A stretch of 64,000 bases of DNA from contig CAZGGG010000002.1 in the NCBI GenBank assembly GCA_964525165.1, positions 1-64,000 of the forward strand, in the 5' to 3' direction. Positions 35,332-42,960 of the stretch are shown here, piece after piece. This DNA is from JAWLFI01 sp964525165 (GTDB lineage: Bacteria > Bacteroidota > Bacteroidia > Chitinophagales > Saprospiraceae). Made by a program: the position numbers and the translations under genes. Within the stretch, counting starts at the first letter, position 1, and each line of letters starts with the position of its first letter. The notes under the pieces are model-generated. The model was not told where the DNA came from and made no database searches. It saw only the letters and a list, made by a program, of their open reading frames with translations.

Positions 35332-37209
35332 ATGCGCTACCTTATTAGGTATATCATTTTAATTGTCTTTTATTCCTCTGTGTCCGCACAAGAGCTTGCG
35401 GATACTGTAGAAAGCCTCCCGGCTATCGTGACTTCAGATCGTTATCCCCATAGAGTGGCCGATCATATTTTAAATTCCGAGGATAGCAGTCAGCTTAGAC
35501 TAGCAAATGCGTTTTCCACTGAAGAAATCCTACGCCAAAACAGTCCGGTCTGGATTCGATCAAATGGAAACAGCGCTTTAAGCACCCTATCCATCAGAGG
35601 AAGCTCCAGCCAGCAGTCGATCATTAGTTGGAATGGGATACAATTGAATTCGCCTTCTCTAGGGGTATTAGATATTAGTAGTCTCCCTCTCTTTTTGATG
35701 GACCAAATAGCCATTAAAAACGTGGGTGCTTCGGAACAACACAACCCAATAGGTGGCCTCATGATGATCCGAAGCGATATTCTAAAAGATGAGTTTCAGG
35801 CAGGCGTCAGGATCGGACAATTTTCAGATCAGCAATTATTTTTCAGAACTAAAAAAGTTTTGGACCCCTGGCGAGTAAGTCTCAGTGGTTTCTACCGTTA
35901 TGCAGGACAAGATTTCCCCTATTTAAAAGTGCATCGGTCCGCACTCCTTCCCGATCGGCAACCCCATGCAGAGCATATCAATTATGGCCTGATGGGTTCT
36001 GTTGAACGCGATATCAAAATGCATACCTTGGGAGTGCGCAGCTGGTGGCAAAACACCAGCCGACAATTGCCACCTAAGATCACCCAAAGACGAAGCACCG
36101 CAACACAAAAAGACTCCATTCAAAGAGCGCAATTATTTTGGAAAACCCAAACGGCTTCCTATCAGCAAGAAACACATTATTACTTTGCACGAGAGTCCAA
36201 TGCTTTTCGGGATAGCCTACAATCTATTGATGACCTCAACCTCTTTTATCAGCACCAGCTCAACAGCAAACACACCTATAATATCAACCAGCGCATGAGT
36301 GCAAGCACCGGAGGCCAACTCATGATGCAAAACATCTCCTCTGAACATATTGAACCAAATGTCTGGCTGAATCGGTGGGCCATCTTCCCTTCGTTTAAAT
36401 TCATTTCTCTTGACGGACACTGGTGGGNNNNNNNNNNCAGGATTGAACAACAAAATGACATACTCGAGCCTTGGGCCGGATCCATGGAGTTAGGCACTCG
36501 GATCAAGGAGCATTCGAGTATTCGTCTCGTGGCTCAAACAGCTATTCGCTTCCCTTCCGGAAATGAATTATTCTGGAACAATCTCGGAAATCCTGATCTG
36601 AATCCGGAACGATCGAATCAATTGAGCTTATCATATGCATTTGAGCAATCATCGGAAACAAGCAATTTTCAGTTAAAAGGGACACTCTATTACAAAGATG
36701 TCGAAAACTGGATCCTTTGGGCTCCTCTGGAGAGTGTTGTATTCCGACCCTATAATTTGCTCAGAGTAAGAAGCAAGGGTCTGGAGGTGATTACCAAATT
36801 TCAAAAAAGGTGGACGTCTCATCATCAGACGGGCGTACAGTTCAACTACGGCTATCAGCATATCAGAAATATCTCCGGCTCTAGCAGCCCTTTGGCCTTG
36901 CAAGATGGCCCCTTGATTTACCAGCCGGAGCACCTTTATAATTTCTGGATTCATCATCAAATAGGAGCTTTTGGACTGCGGTATTTGCATGATTATCGCT
37001 CGAGCATCTTTACGCAAGCAGATTTACAAGAAGCTTTTCCATCATTGCATTTAAGTCATATCAGTTTGGACTATTCTTTCGAATTGGGTCATCACACCCT
37101 TTCGACCTATTTGACGCTGCGAAACATTGGGAACCAAGATTATTTTTTTCAACCCCAGCTGCCAGGTCCCGGCCGACAAATTCAATGGGGGGTACATTTA
37201 AAACTATAA
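35332..37209 (+). CDS. btuB: BtuB-like TonB-dependent cobalamin receptor
   Basis: Outer-membrane receptor of about 625 residues. Start chosen at MRYLIRYIILIVFYSSVSAQ, a good signal peptide; an in-frame ATG at 35266 would add 22 polar residues. The plug domain has LPAIVTSDRYPH, STLSIRGSSSQQSIISWNGI and a LMDQIAIKNVGASEQHNPIG segment. The barrel ends with the short final strand RQIQWGVHLKL. The B12 riboswitch upstream makes cobalamin the likely ligand. A 10-N gap (36428-36437) sits in the barrel, and the frame on both sides agrees only if the gap length is right. The T9SS/DUF4465 gene follows after 1 nt. Confidence 0.88.
   Translation: MRYLIRYIILIVFYSSVSAQELADTVESLPAIVTSDRYPHRVADHILNSEDSSQLRLANAFSTEEILRQNSPVWIRSNGNSALSTLSIRGSSSQQSIISWNGIQLNSPSLGVLDISSLPLFLMDQIAIKNVGASEQHNPIGGLMMIRSDILKDEFQAGVRIGQFSDQQLFFRTKKVLDPWRVSLSGFYRYAGQDFPYLKVHRSALLPDRQPHAEHINYGLMGSVERDIKMHTLGVRSWWQNTSRQLPPKITQRRSTATQKDSIQRAQLFWKTQTASYQQETHYYFARESNAFRDSLQSIDDLNLFYQHQLNSKHTYNINQRMSASTGGQLMMQNISSEHIEPNVWLNRWAIFPSFKFISLDGHWWXXXXRIEQQNDILEPWAGSMELGTRIKEHSSIRLVAQTAIRFPSGNELFWNNLGNPDLNPERSNQLSLSYAFEQSSETSNFQLKGTLYYKDVENWILWAPLESVVFRPYNLLRVRSKGLEVITKFQKRWTSHHQTGVQFNYGYQHIRNISGSSSPLALQDGPLIYQPEHLYNFWIHHQIGAFGLRYLHDYRSSIFTQADLQEAFPSLHLSHISLDYSFELGHHTLSTYLTLRNIGNQDYFFQPQLPGPGRQIQWGVHLKL
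36428..36437. other. Assembly gap (10 N) inside the btuB-like gene
   Basis: Ten N in the barrel region. The flanking protein sequence fits a single receptor. Confidence 0.95.
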
Positions 37210-37210
37210 C

Positions 37211-38164
37211 ATGAAATCCATCTTCCTTTTCCTCTTTTTAATCCCAGTCATTAGCCTAAAGGCTCAAAGCACGATCAATTTTGAATCCTTACTTTCAGAA
37301 CAGGATACTTTTCTCAATGGAATGGATGGCTCTGAAGGTTTCGATCTAGAGGGAGTGTTCTTCCCTTATGAATATGATTTTGAATTTGACTTCTGGAGCG
37401 GTCAATGGGCGGTGAGTACCTCAACCGATGATGAAACCGGAAATGCGTCCAATTTATATGGAGCGATCACAGGAAAAGGCCTTTCCGGTCACGCCTATTT
37501 AATTGCCCAAAATCCTTTCTCCGGTGCGCCCCTTCATTTTAAAACTGCACAACCTATAGAGTTGCTTGACGTAAGCATCACCAATACCACCTATGCCTAT
37601 TTTGTTCTTCGAGATGGCAATCAATTTTCCAAAGCATTTGGAGGTGTGGATGGTACAGATCCAGATGAATTTTATCTCCGATGGAAAGGCTTTTTGGATG
37701 GCGAATTGACAGATAGTTTGGATTTTCATCTGGCAGATTTCAGGTTCAATGACGCTGCAGAAGACTATATATTGGACGATTGGACAAATTGTGAGCTATC
37801 GGGACTTGGAGTTGTTGATAGTGTAACGATCGAGTTTTTCTCTACTGATGTGGGGCAATTTGGCATCAACACTCCAGTTTTCTTTGCTATGGATGATTTG
37901 AGGTTCAGAAGGACGAATCAACACCCTACCCAAAAGCTTAAAAGTCTGAAAGTCTACCCTAACCCGGCTCAAGATTTTCTGCAATGGAGTACTCAACTGA
38001 TGGCAGAAGAAGTGATTCTTCAATCCACTAGCGGACAAACATACGTGCTCTCCATACCCTCAGGGGCAAGGCAAGTAACGATCTCCCATTTGCCGAAAGG
38101 CTATTATCAAATCATACTTCGAGCAAAAGATGGACCTTATTTGGGAGCATTCATTAAGTTGTAA
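37211..38164 (+). CDS. DUF4465 domain protein with T9SS type A sorting tail
   Basis: Secreted protein of 317 residues: a signal peptide (LFLFLIPVISLKAQ), a DUF4465 domain (about residues 25-235, with QDTFLNGMDGSEGF, WSGQWAVSTSTDDETGN, YAYFVLRDGNQFSKAFGG and FFAMDDLRF) and a C-terminal type A sorting domain (LKVYPNPAQDFLQW, then YYQIILRAKDG). It starts 1 nt after the receptor stop, so both are under the cobalamin riboswitch. DUF4465 proteins recur in Bacteroidota B12 uptake loci (from memory), and a surface cobalamin-binding role is likely. Here the T9SS tail replaces the lipoprotein anchor used by gut species. Confidence 0.85.
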   Translation: MKSIFLFLFLIPVISLKAQSTINFESLLSEQDTFLNGMDGSEGFDLEGVFFPYEYDFEFDFWSGQWAVSTSTDDETGNASNLYGAITGKGLSGHAYLIAQNPFSGAPLHFKTAQPIELLDVSITNTTYAYFVLRDGNQFSKAFGGVDGTDPDEFYLRWKGFLDGELTDSLDFHLADFRFNDAAEDYILDDWTNCELSGLGVVDSVTIEFFSTDVGQFGINTPVFFAMDDLRFRRTNQHPTQKLKSLKVYPNPAQDFLQWSTQLMAEEVILQSTSGQTYVLSIPSGARQVTISHLPKGYYQIILRAKDGPYLGAFIKL

Positions 38165-38168
38165 ATAA

Positions 38169-39107
38169 TCAATCCTTCCAACTGATGATCTGCCCTCTGT
38201 TCTCGTTTTTCAAAATATCGGGAACAGCATGTATAATGGACTCTTTCAAAAGATCGACCATTTTCTTTTTGACAAATTTGCGTCTCATGATCAAGCTTAC
38301 TTCCCTTACAGGTTGAGGATTTGTGAAATGTCGGACATGTTGATACTCTTCATCTGTTAGATCCAAAGTGGCTAATTCCGGCAGTAAAGTATAGCCGTAT
38401 TGTTTTTCGACAATCCTCTTGATAGTTTCAAGGCTGCCACTTTCAAACCGCATCTTACTTTTTGGATTATTCTCCTGATCCTGACAAATATTGATCATCT
38501 GATTCCGGAAACAATGCCCTTCCTGGAGGAGCCACAGATTATTAGAATCCAAGTCTCCGTAATCGATTTTTTTCTTTTGATAGAGCGGATGCTTGGAGGA
38601 GGTGTAAACTACAAACAGCTCATAGAAGAGTGGTATTTCTTCAATGCCTCTTTCATCCATAGGAGTCACTAGAATACCCACGTCCAGAGTCTCTCGATTC
38701 AACTTTTCAATAATCTGATCGGAGAGAATTTCCTCAATCACCAGTTCCACATCGGGATGTTTTTCAAGAAAGTCAGTCACAAAAAGGGGCAACAAGTAAG
38801 GGCTCAAAGTCGGGATAATGCCCACCCTAAGCGTACCTTTGACCTCTCCTTTGTTCATGGCTACCAATTCATTCAACTCATCACGCTTGTGTAAGATCGT
38901 GCGCGCATACTCGATAATCGTCTCCCCCATGCCTGTGGGAACCACCGGTTTTTTAGACCGATCAAAAATCAGTACCTCCAGCTCTTCTTCCAATTTTTTA
39001 ATTTGCATGCTTAAAGTAGGCTGGGTAACATGAATTTCCTTGGCTGCTGCGGCAAAGCTTTTGTACGTGTAAACCGCAATGATGTATTCAAGCTGTGTTA
39101 AAGTCAT
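38169..39107 (-). CDS. oxyR: OxyR-type LysR regulator of peroxide response
   Basis: LysR-family regulator of 312 residues. The N-terminal winged helix-turn-helix is canonical (MTLTQLEYIIAVYTYKSFAA, then TQPTLSMQIKKLEEEL). The effector domain contains the OxyR redox motif GHCFRNQMINIC, a C-x8-C pair matching Cys199/Cys208 of E. coli OxyR, which form a disulfide in peroxide. It is divergent from dps, a classic OxyR target, and an exact ATAG-N7-CTAT half-site lies between the two genes. The gene converges on the DUF4465 gene across 4 nt. Confidence 0.93.
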   Translation of the reverse strand: MTLTQLEYIIAVYTYKSFAAAAKEIHVTQPTLSMQIKKLEEELEVLIFDRSKKPVVPTGMGETIIEYARTILHKRDELNELVAMNKGEVKGTLRVGIIPTLSPYLLPLFVTDFLEKHPDVELVIEEILSDQIIEKLNRETLDVGILVTPMDERGIEEIPLFYELFVVYTSSKHPLYQKKKIDYGDLDSNNLWLLQEGHCFRNQMINICQDQENNPKSKMRFESGSLETIKRIVEKQYGYTLLPELATLDLTDEEYQHVRHFTNPQPVREVSLIMRRKFVKKKMVDLLKESIIHAVPDILKNENRGQIISWKD

Positions 39108-39118
39108 CCTATATCAAT

Positions 39119-39133
39119 ATAGATTTAAACTAT
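39119..39133. promoter_or_regulatory. OxyR half-site between oxyR and dps
   Basis: ATAGATTTAAACTAT matches the half-site pattern ATAGnTnnnAnCTAT at every fixed position. The second half-site expected 7 nt downstream (39141-39155) is weak. It lies about 45-60 nt upstream of the predicted dps start of transcription and just upstream of oxyR, fitting activation of dps and autoregulation. Confidence 0.65.
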
Positions 39134-39162
39134 TGGATTTTTAAATATATAAGCATTATATA

Positions 39163-39170
39163 TAGTTTTG
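39163..39170 (+). promoter_or_regulatory. -7 box of dps
   Basis: TAGTTTTG fits TAnnTTTG, 21 nt before the dps ATG. There is no good -33 box, as expected for a promoter that needs an activator. Confidence 0.6.
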
Positions 39171-39190
39171 TAACAAATCAAATAAAAGAT

Positions 39191-39682
39191 ATGTCAAACC
39201 AACAATTAAACTCCATTGGCTTAGAAAGCAATCAAGCGCAAGAGTTAATAACAAGATTGAATGATCTGCTAGCCAATTATCAGTTATTTTATCAAAACAC
39301 CAGAGGATTTCACTGGAATATCAAAGGAGAGAAATTCTTTGAATTACATATTAAGTTTGAGGAATTGTATAATGACTTACAAATAAAAATTGATGAGATT
39401 GCGGAACGAATCTTGACTTTAGGAGGGGTGCCGCTGCATAGCTTTATGAAATACGCGGAGCAATCTGAAATAAAAGCTGTAGAAAATATAAGTGATGGGA
39501 TCACTGCTGTCCAAAGCACTTTAGATTCTTTTCAGAAGCTACTCATCAAGCAAAGAAGTCTTCTGAGCTTGTCCGGAGAAGCGGATGATGAAGGTACCAA
39601 TGCTTTAATGAGTGATTATATCAGAGAGCAGGAAAAACTAGTTTGGATGTACAATTCCTACACAACTCATTCCGGATCATGA
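39191..39682 (+). CDS. dps: Dps family DNA-binding ferritin-like protein
   Basis: Dps of 163 residues that oxidises and stores iron with peroxide and protects DNA. Start at MSNQQLNSIGL; upstream in-frame codons lie within the promoter. Ferroxidase residues are visible in YQNTRGFHWNIKGEKFFELH (His) and KFEELYNDLQIKIDEIAERI (Asp/Glu), with GGVPLHSFMKYAEQS after them. It is under likely OxyR control. Its stop overlaps the ATG of the thioesterase that follows (ATGA). Confidence 0.94.
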   Translation: MSNQQLNSIGLESNQAQELITRLNDLLANYQLFYQNTRGFHWNIKGEKFFELHIKFEELYNDLQIKIDEIAERILTLGGVPLHSFMKYAEQSEIKAVENISDGITAVQSTLDSFQKLLIKQRSLLSLSGEADDEGTNALMSDYIREQEKLVWMYNSYTTHSGS

Positions 39683-40131
39683 AAGAAAACCATGCACTAC
39701 AAGTATTAGAAGCATTAATAGGATCGGAGGGGACACACACGTCCCCTTCGCCCTACATGCAGTGGTTAAATGGACGCTTATTGGAAGCCGACGAAGGCAG
39801 GGTAAAGGTTGGATTTACAGTCCGTAAGGAAATGTGCAATCCGGCGATGATATTGCATGGTGGTGTTATTTCCGGGATGATCGACGAAGTGGTGGGCATA
39901 GCTGTATTCAGTTTAGGCAGAGACAAGTTTTTTACTTCCGTAAATCTAAATGTCGATTTCCTGAGGCCTGCTAAACTAGGCGAAGAGATCTCGGTAACTG
40001 CCAAGGTAGTCCGCTCCGGAAGCCGGATTATTCATGTAGCTGCCGAAATGCATAAAGGAGAACTTTTACTTGCCAGGGGGCAAACCAATCTTATCGTAAC
40101 TGATGATAACTTACCCCAATTCAAGGCATAA
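39679..40131 (+). CDS. PaaI family hotdog thioesterase
   Basis: Hotdog-fold thioesterase of 150 residues. The conserved PaaI block is present (NPAMILHGGVISGMIDEVVG), followed by the FLRPAKLGEEISVTAKVVR strand region. The ATG overlaps the dps stop as ATGA, so translation is coupled. The link with an oxidative-stress gene is curious, but its acyl-CoA substrate is unknown. Confidence 0.88.
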   Translation: MKENHALQVLEALIGSEGTHTSPSPYMQWLNGRLLEADEGRVKVGFTVRKEMCNPAMILHGGVISGMIDEVVGIAVFSLGRDKFFTSVNLNVDFLRPAKLGEEISVTAKVVRSGSRIIHVAAEMHKGELLLARGQTNLIVTDDNLPQFKA

Positions 40132-40261
40132 ACCAACCGAAAGCTTGTTAAAAGTTTGGGGATGTCATGGATAAAAAATATATTTCCGTTTCACCCATTT
40201 ACAATAGTCGAACTAAACTTAGGTTTTACGCGTTATAACTAAGAGCAAACAAAATAAAGTT

Positions 40262-40747
40262 TTGAAATTAATCACCTACACTTCTTTCAGTAAGCCATCT
40301 TATCTGGAAAAGGAGAGAATTGCCCAGTTTTTATTTAAACATTTGGAACAATACGGTGATCCCCTCGAAGATATCAACAAATGCATTGATTATGCGATGA
40401 AAGAAAGGTCTTCTCATGGCGGCTACATTATCACAGCTGAAGATGAGGGACAGATCGTTGGAGCTACAGTTGTCAATCAAACGGGCATGGAAGGGTATAT
40501 CCCTGAAAATATATTGGTCTATATCGCTGTCGATGCAAATCAAAGAGGTAAAGGCGTAGGTAAAGCGATCATGAATAAAGCAATAGAGCAAGCGGATGGA
40601 GATATTGCTTTGCATGTTGAACCTGATAATCCCGCCAAGCATCTATATGAAAAACTGGGATTCACCAATAAATATTTGGAAATGAGGCTTACAAAGAAGG
40701 ATTTGAAAGCTGCCGACACTCTATCAGCCAACAATTCAAAAGCTTAA
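40262..40747 (+). CDS. GNAT family N-acetyltransferase
   Basis: Acetyl-CoA-dependent acetyltransferase of 161 residues with the GNAT motif A (VDANQRGKGVGKAIMNKAIE) and the C-terminal motif B with HLYEKLGFTNKYLEM. TTG start at 40262, since no ATG fits before the conserved N-terminal strand LITYTSF. It lies 9 nt upstream of the alanine-racemase-like gene, so the pair may modify the same amino acid. The substrate is unknown. Confidence 0.85.
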   Translation: MKLITYTSFSKPSYLEKERIAQFLFKHLEQYGDPLEDINKCIDYAMKERSSHGGYIITAEDEGQIVGATVVNQTGMEGYIPENILVYIAVDANQRGKGVGKAIMNKAIEQADGDIALHVEPDNPAKHLYEKLGFTNKYLEMRLTKKDLKAADTLSANNSKA

Positions 40748-40756
40748 AGAACCCTC

Positions 40757-41827
40757 ATGGCAACTATTACACTCTTCAAAGATCGTTTGAAGAATAATTT
40801 CGAGTATTTAGACCGCTTATTCAGGGAAAATGATATTGAATGGGCTGCTGTAACGAAACTGTTGTGCGGTAATGAGATCTTTCTGAAAGAATTACTCTCG
40901 CACAATATTAAAGAAGTTTGCGATAGCAGAATTCAGAATTTAAAGACCATTAAAGGAATCAAGCCTGATGTACAAACTGTTTACATCAAGCCCCCTTCAT
41001 TAGATGAAATTGAGGACACCATTCGCTATGCAGATGTAAGTTTTAATTCAGAGAGCTCCATCATTAAAAAATTGAGTGAAGAAGCTGTGCGCCAAGATAA
41101 AGTGCACAAAATCATTATTATGATTGAGCTGGGGGATTTACGAGAAGGTATTATGGGAGAACACCTCATAGCGTTCTATGAGAAAATATTTCAGTTCCCC
41201 AATATTCAAATCGCCGGTTTAGGGTCTAACTTGAATTGTCTCAATGGAGTGATGCCCTCTCATGACAAGTATGTGCAAATGTCATTATACAAGCAACTCA
41301 TTGAGGCCAAATTCAATAAGGAAATCCCTTGGGTGACAGGTGGGACTTCAGTGGTCATACCCTTGCTCATGCAAAAGCAGTTGCCTAAGGCAATCAACCA
41401 TTTTAGAGTGGGAGAAACCCTTTATTTCGGCGCTGACTTGCTCAATAACGGCACCATAGAAGGTATGGAGCGAGATGTATTCAAGTTGGATACTGAAATC
41501 ATAGAAATCACAGAAAAGCCAAAAGTACCGATTGGCGTTTTGGCTGAAAACCCAAGTGGCGAGGTTTTTGAAGTAAATGAAGAGGAGTACGGCCAAACAT
41601 CCAAAAGAGCCATTTTGGATATCGGACTTTTGGACATATCTCCGGACTACCTCATTGCAGATGACGATCAATTGGAGATCATTAACGCTAGTTCGGATAT
41701 GCTCATCGTCGATCTGGGCAAGAATCAACAAGGCTATAAAGTGGGGGATAAAATTTCCTTCCAACTTAAATATATGGGCGCATTGAGTTTATTGAACTCG
41801 GACTACATTCGAAAAGTAGTCGCCTGA
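40757..41827 (+). CDS. Alanine/ornithine racemase family PLP enzyme
   Basis: Fold-type III PLP enzyme of 356 residues. The N-terminal barrel has the PLP lysine in WAAVTKLLCGNEIF, and further family motifs are EVCDSRIQNL, IMIELGDLREGI, the GLGSNLNCLNGV loop and GGTSVVIPLL with FRVGETLYFGAD. These match the ornithine racemase/YhfX-like subgroup more than biosynthetic Alr. It probably racemises a free amino acid, but which one cannot be read from the sequence. Cotranscription with the GNAT enzyme is likely. Confidence 0.85.
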   Translation: MATITLFKDRLKNNFEYLDRLFRENDIEWAAVTKLLCGNEIFLKELLSHNIKEVCDSRIQNLKTIKGIKPDVQTVYIKPPSLDEIEDTIRYADVSFNSESSIIKKLSEEAVRQDKVHKIIIMIELGDLREGIMGEHLIAFYEKIFQFPNIQIAGLGSNLNCLNGVMPSHDKYVQMSLYKQLIEAKFNKEIPWVTGGTSVVIPLLMQKQLPKAINHFRVGETLYFGADLLNNGTIEGMERDVFKLDTEIIEITEKPKVPIGVLAENPSGEVFEVNEEEYGQTSKRAILDIGLLDISPDYLIADDDQLEIINASSDMLIVDLGKNQQGYKVGDKISFQLKYMGALSLLNSDYIRKVVA

Positions 41828-41850
41828 TTTTTTAATTAAAACAAGCATAT

Positions 41851-42060
41851 ATGGCAAGCAACAAGAAGTTTACCATGGGAAAAGGGAAGTATTACTTCAA
41901 TGTGAAGACCGGACAGGCCAACATTATGATCAACCGAAGTAGTAAAAAAGATGCCGAAAGAGTATTCAACTCTTACGTTCGCGTAGGTAAACAAGTCGAG
42001 TGGCTGGGTAAATGGACCGGAAAGAAATTTACGGAAGAAAAGACTCCGGAGCCTGCATAG
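41851..42060 (+). CDS. Small basic protein of unknown function (69 aa)
   Basis: Starts MASNKKFTMGKGKYYFNVKT, 23 nt after the racemase gene. It is rich in Lys, Gly and aromatic residues, with a short KYYFNVKTGQANIMI beta stretch and a helix SSKKDAERVFNSYVRV. The layout recalls DUF1508/YegP-like small domains but I cannot assign it. An 18-nt perfect palindrome (42067-42084) follows the stop codon. Confidence 0.7.
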   Translation: MASNKKFTMGKGKYYFNVKTGQANIMINRSSKKDAERVFNSYVRVGKQVEWLGKWTGKKFTEEKTPEPA

Positions 42061-42066
42061 TATGAA

Positions 42067-42084
42067 GAGAGGGCGCGCCCTCTC
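42067..42084. repeat. GC-rich perfect palindrome after the 69-aa gene
   Basis: GAGAGGGCGCGCCCTCTC is self-complementary and can extend further with GAA/TTC ends. It has no T-tract. It may be a transcript-end stabilising hairpin. Confidence 0.5.
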
Positions 42085-42152
42085 CTCTTAATGACGAATC
42101 TCATCAAAAGAAGTGTCAGAAATCACTGACAATTATGTAAAAATCACCTAAT

Positions 42153-42332
42153 ATGGCTGAAAGAAGTATTAAAATTCGAAAAATTAAAGAAACGAAATCA
42201 CGAGTTACCATCCATTTGGTCTCTGTAAACAGAAAAATGCACGTACCTAAAAAGGATTATAAGAAACGTGTGGAGACCGGCTTGTACGAGGTGGTGAGCG
42301 ACCTTACTCAGGAGGCAGAAGCGTCAGAATAG
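42153..42332 (+). CDS. Small basic protein of unknown function (59 aa)
   Basis: Complete short frame beginning MAERSIKIRKIKETKSRVTI and ending EVVSDLTQEAEASE. It is strongly basic in its first two thirds and acidic at the end. The predicted strand-strand-helix pattern and the coding-like codon use support a real gene. No family is recognised. It lies between the 69-aa gene and the feo promoter, and both small proteins may belong to the racemase transcript. Confidence 0.6.
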   Translation: MAERSIKIRKIKETKSRVTIHLVSVNRKMHVPKKDYKKRVETGLYEVVSDLTQEAEASE

Positions 42333-42378
42333 GACTCTTCTTCGGACGGGCTGCACTTGAGCATATTTTACCTTGTCT

Positions 42379-42398
42379 GCGCATTTGTAAATATGCGC
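42379..42398. promoter_or_regulatory. Palindromic operator candidate over the feoAB promoter
   Basis: Arms GCGCAT and ATGCGC around TTGTAAAT. The left arm runs into the -33 box (42384-42387). A closely similar sequence occurs at the btuB-like start (35315-35338). Probably a regulator site; the regulator is not identified. Confidence 0.45.
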
Positions 42399-42415
42399 TG
42401 ATAATGGTAAATTTG
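42384..42415 (+). promoter_or_regulatory. Promoter of feoAB
   Basis: TTTG (42384-42387), a 20-nt spacer and TAAATTTG (42408-42415) match the Bacteroidota consensus fully. The start of transcription should be near 42422, 34 nt before the feoA ATG. Confidence 0.8.
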
Positions 42416-42455
42416 ATTAGTCGTTTATTTAGACTTAATTCAAATAGAGGGACAA

Positions 42456-42680
42456 ATGGTGCACAATCTTACAGAAGTACATCCAGGTCAAAAAGCCAAG
42501 TTAGTAGGTTTTGGTGATCCTGCAGTTGGTCTTAAGCTTTTATCTATGGGCTTAAAACCTGGCTTTGATATTGTCGTGCGCAGAAAGACCTTTACCGGCG
42601 ACACCTATTACATATCCTCAGCCGGAAAAAACATAGCCGTTCGAAAAAAAGAAGCTAAAGCAATTGAGATAGAATATTAG
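42456..42680 (+). CDS. feoA: Ferrous iron transport protein A
   Basis: Small SH3-like cytoplasmic protein of 74 residues needed for FeoB activity. Typical features are LTEVHPGQKAKLVGFGD, LKLLSMGLKPGFDIVV and the C-terminal IAVRKKEAKAIEIE. It lies 16 nt before feoB under a strong promoter. Confidence 0.92.
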   Translation: MVHNLTEVHPGQKAKLVGFGDPAVGLKLLSMGLKPGFDIVVRRKTFTGDTYYISSAGKNIAVRKKEAKAIEIEY

Positions 42681-42696
42681 TCAGAGAGGTAGCTGT

Positions 42697-42960
42697 ATGA
42701 AGATTGCTTTGGTTGGAAATCCCAATTCCGGGAAAACTACATTATTTAACGCATTAACGGGTTCCCGACAAAAGGTCGGAAATTTTCCGGGGGTGACCGT
42801 AGAACGCATCAGCGGTCAAATAGACATATCCGGTCAAAGGAACACACTAGTTGATCTTCCCGGAACCTATAGCTTGCACCCCACTTCAGAAGACGAGCGG
42901 ATAGTTGCTTCTATTTTACTCAATCCGGAGGATCAGGATTTTCCTCAGCCAGATTATTGA
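42697..42960 (+). CDS. feoB: Ferrous iron transporter FeoB, N-terminal part (broken)
   Basis: Start of FeoB with the GTPase motifs G1 (GNPNSGKTTLFN), G2 (PGVTVE) and G3 (DLPGTYSL), continuing to DERIVASILLNPEDQDF. The frame then ends at a TGA because about 20 codons expected between G3 and G4 are missing and the frame is changed near 42945. The rest of FeoB follows in another frame. The last few codons of this frame are not FeoB. Confidence 0.88.
   Translation: MKIALVGNPNSGKTTLFNALTGSRQKVGNFPGVTVERISGQIDISGQRNTLVDLPGTYSLHPTSEDERIVASILLNPEDQDFPQPDY

Noticed and set aside
42067..42084. GC-rich palindrome as a mobile repeat
   Set aside because: Only one copy was noticed in the window; a simple 3' hairpin is enough.
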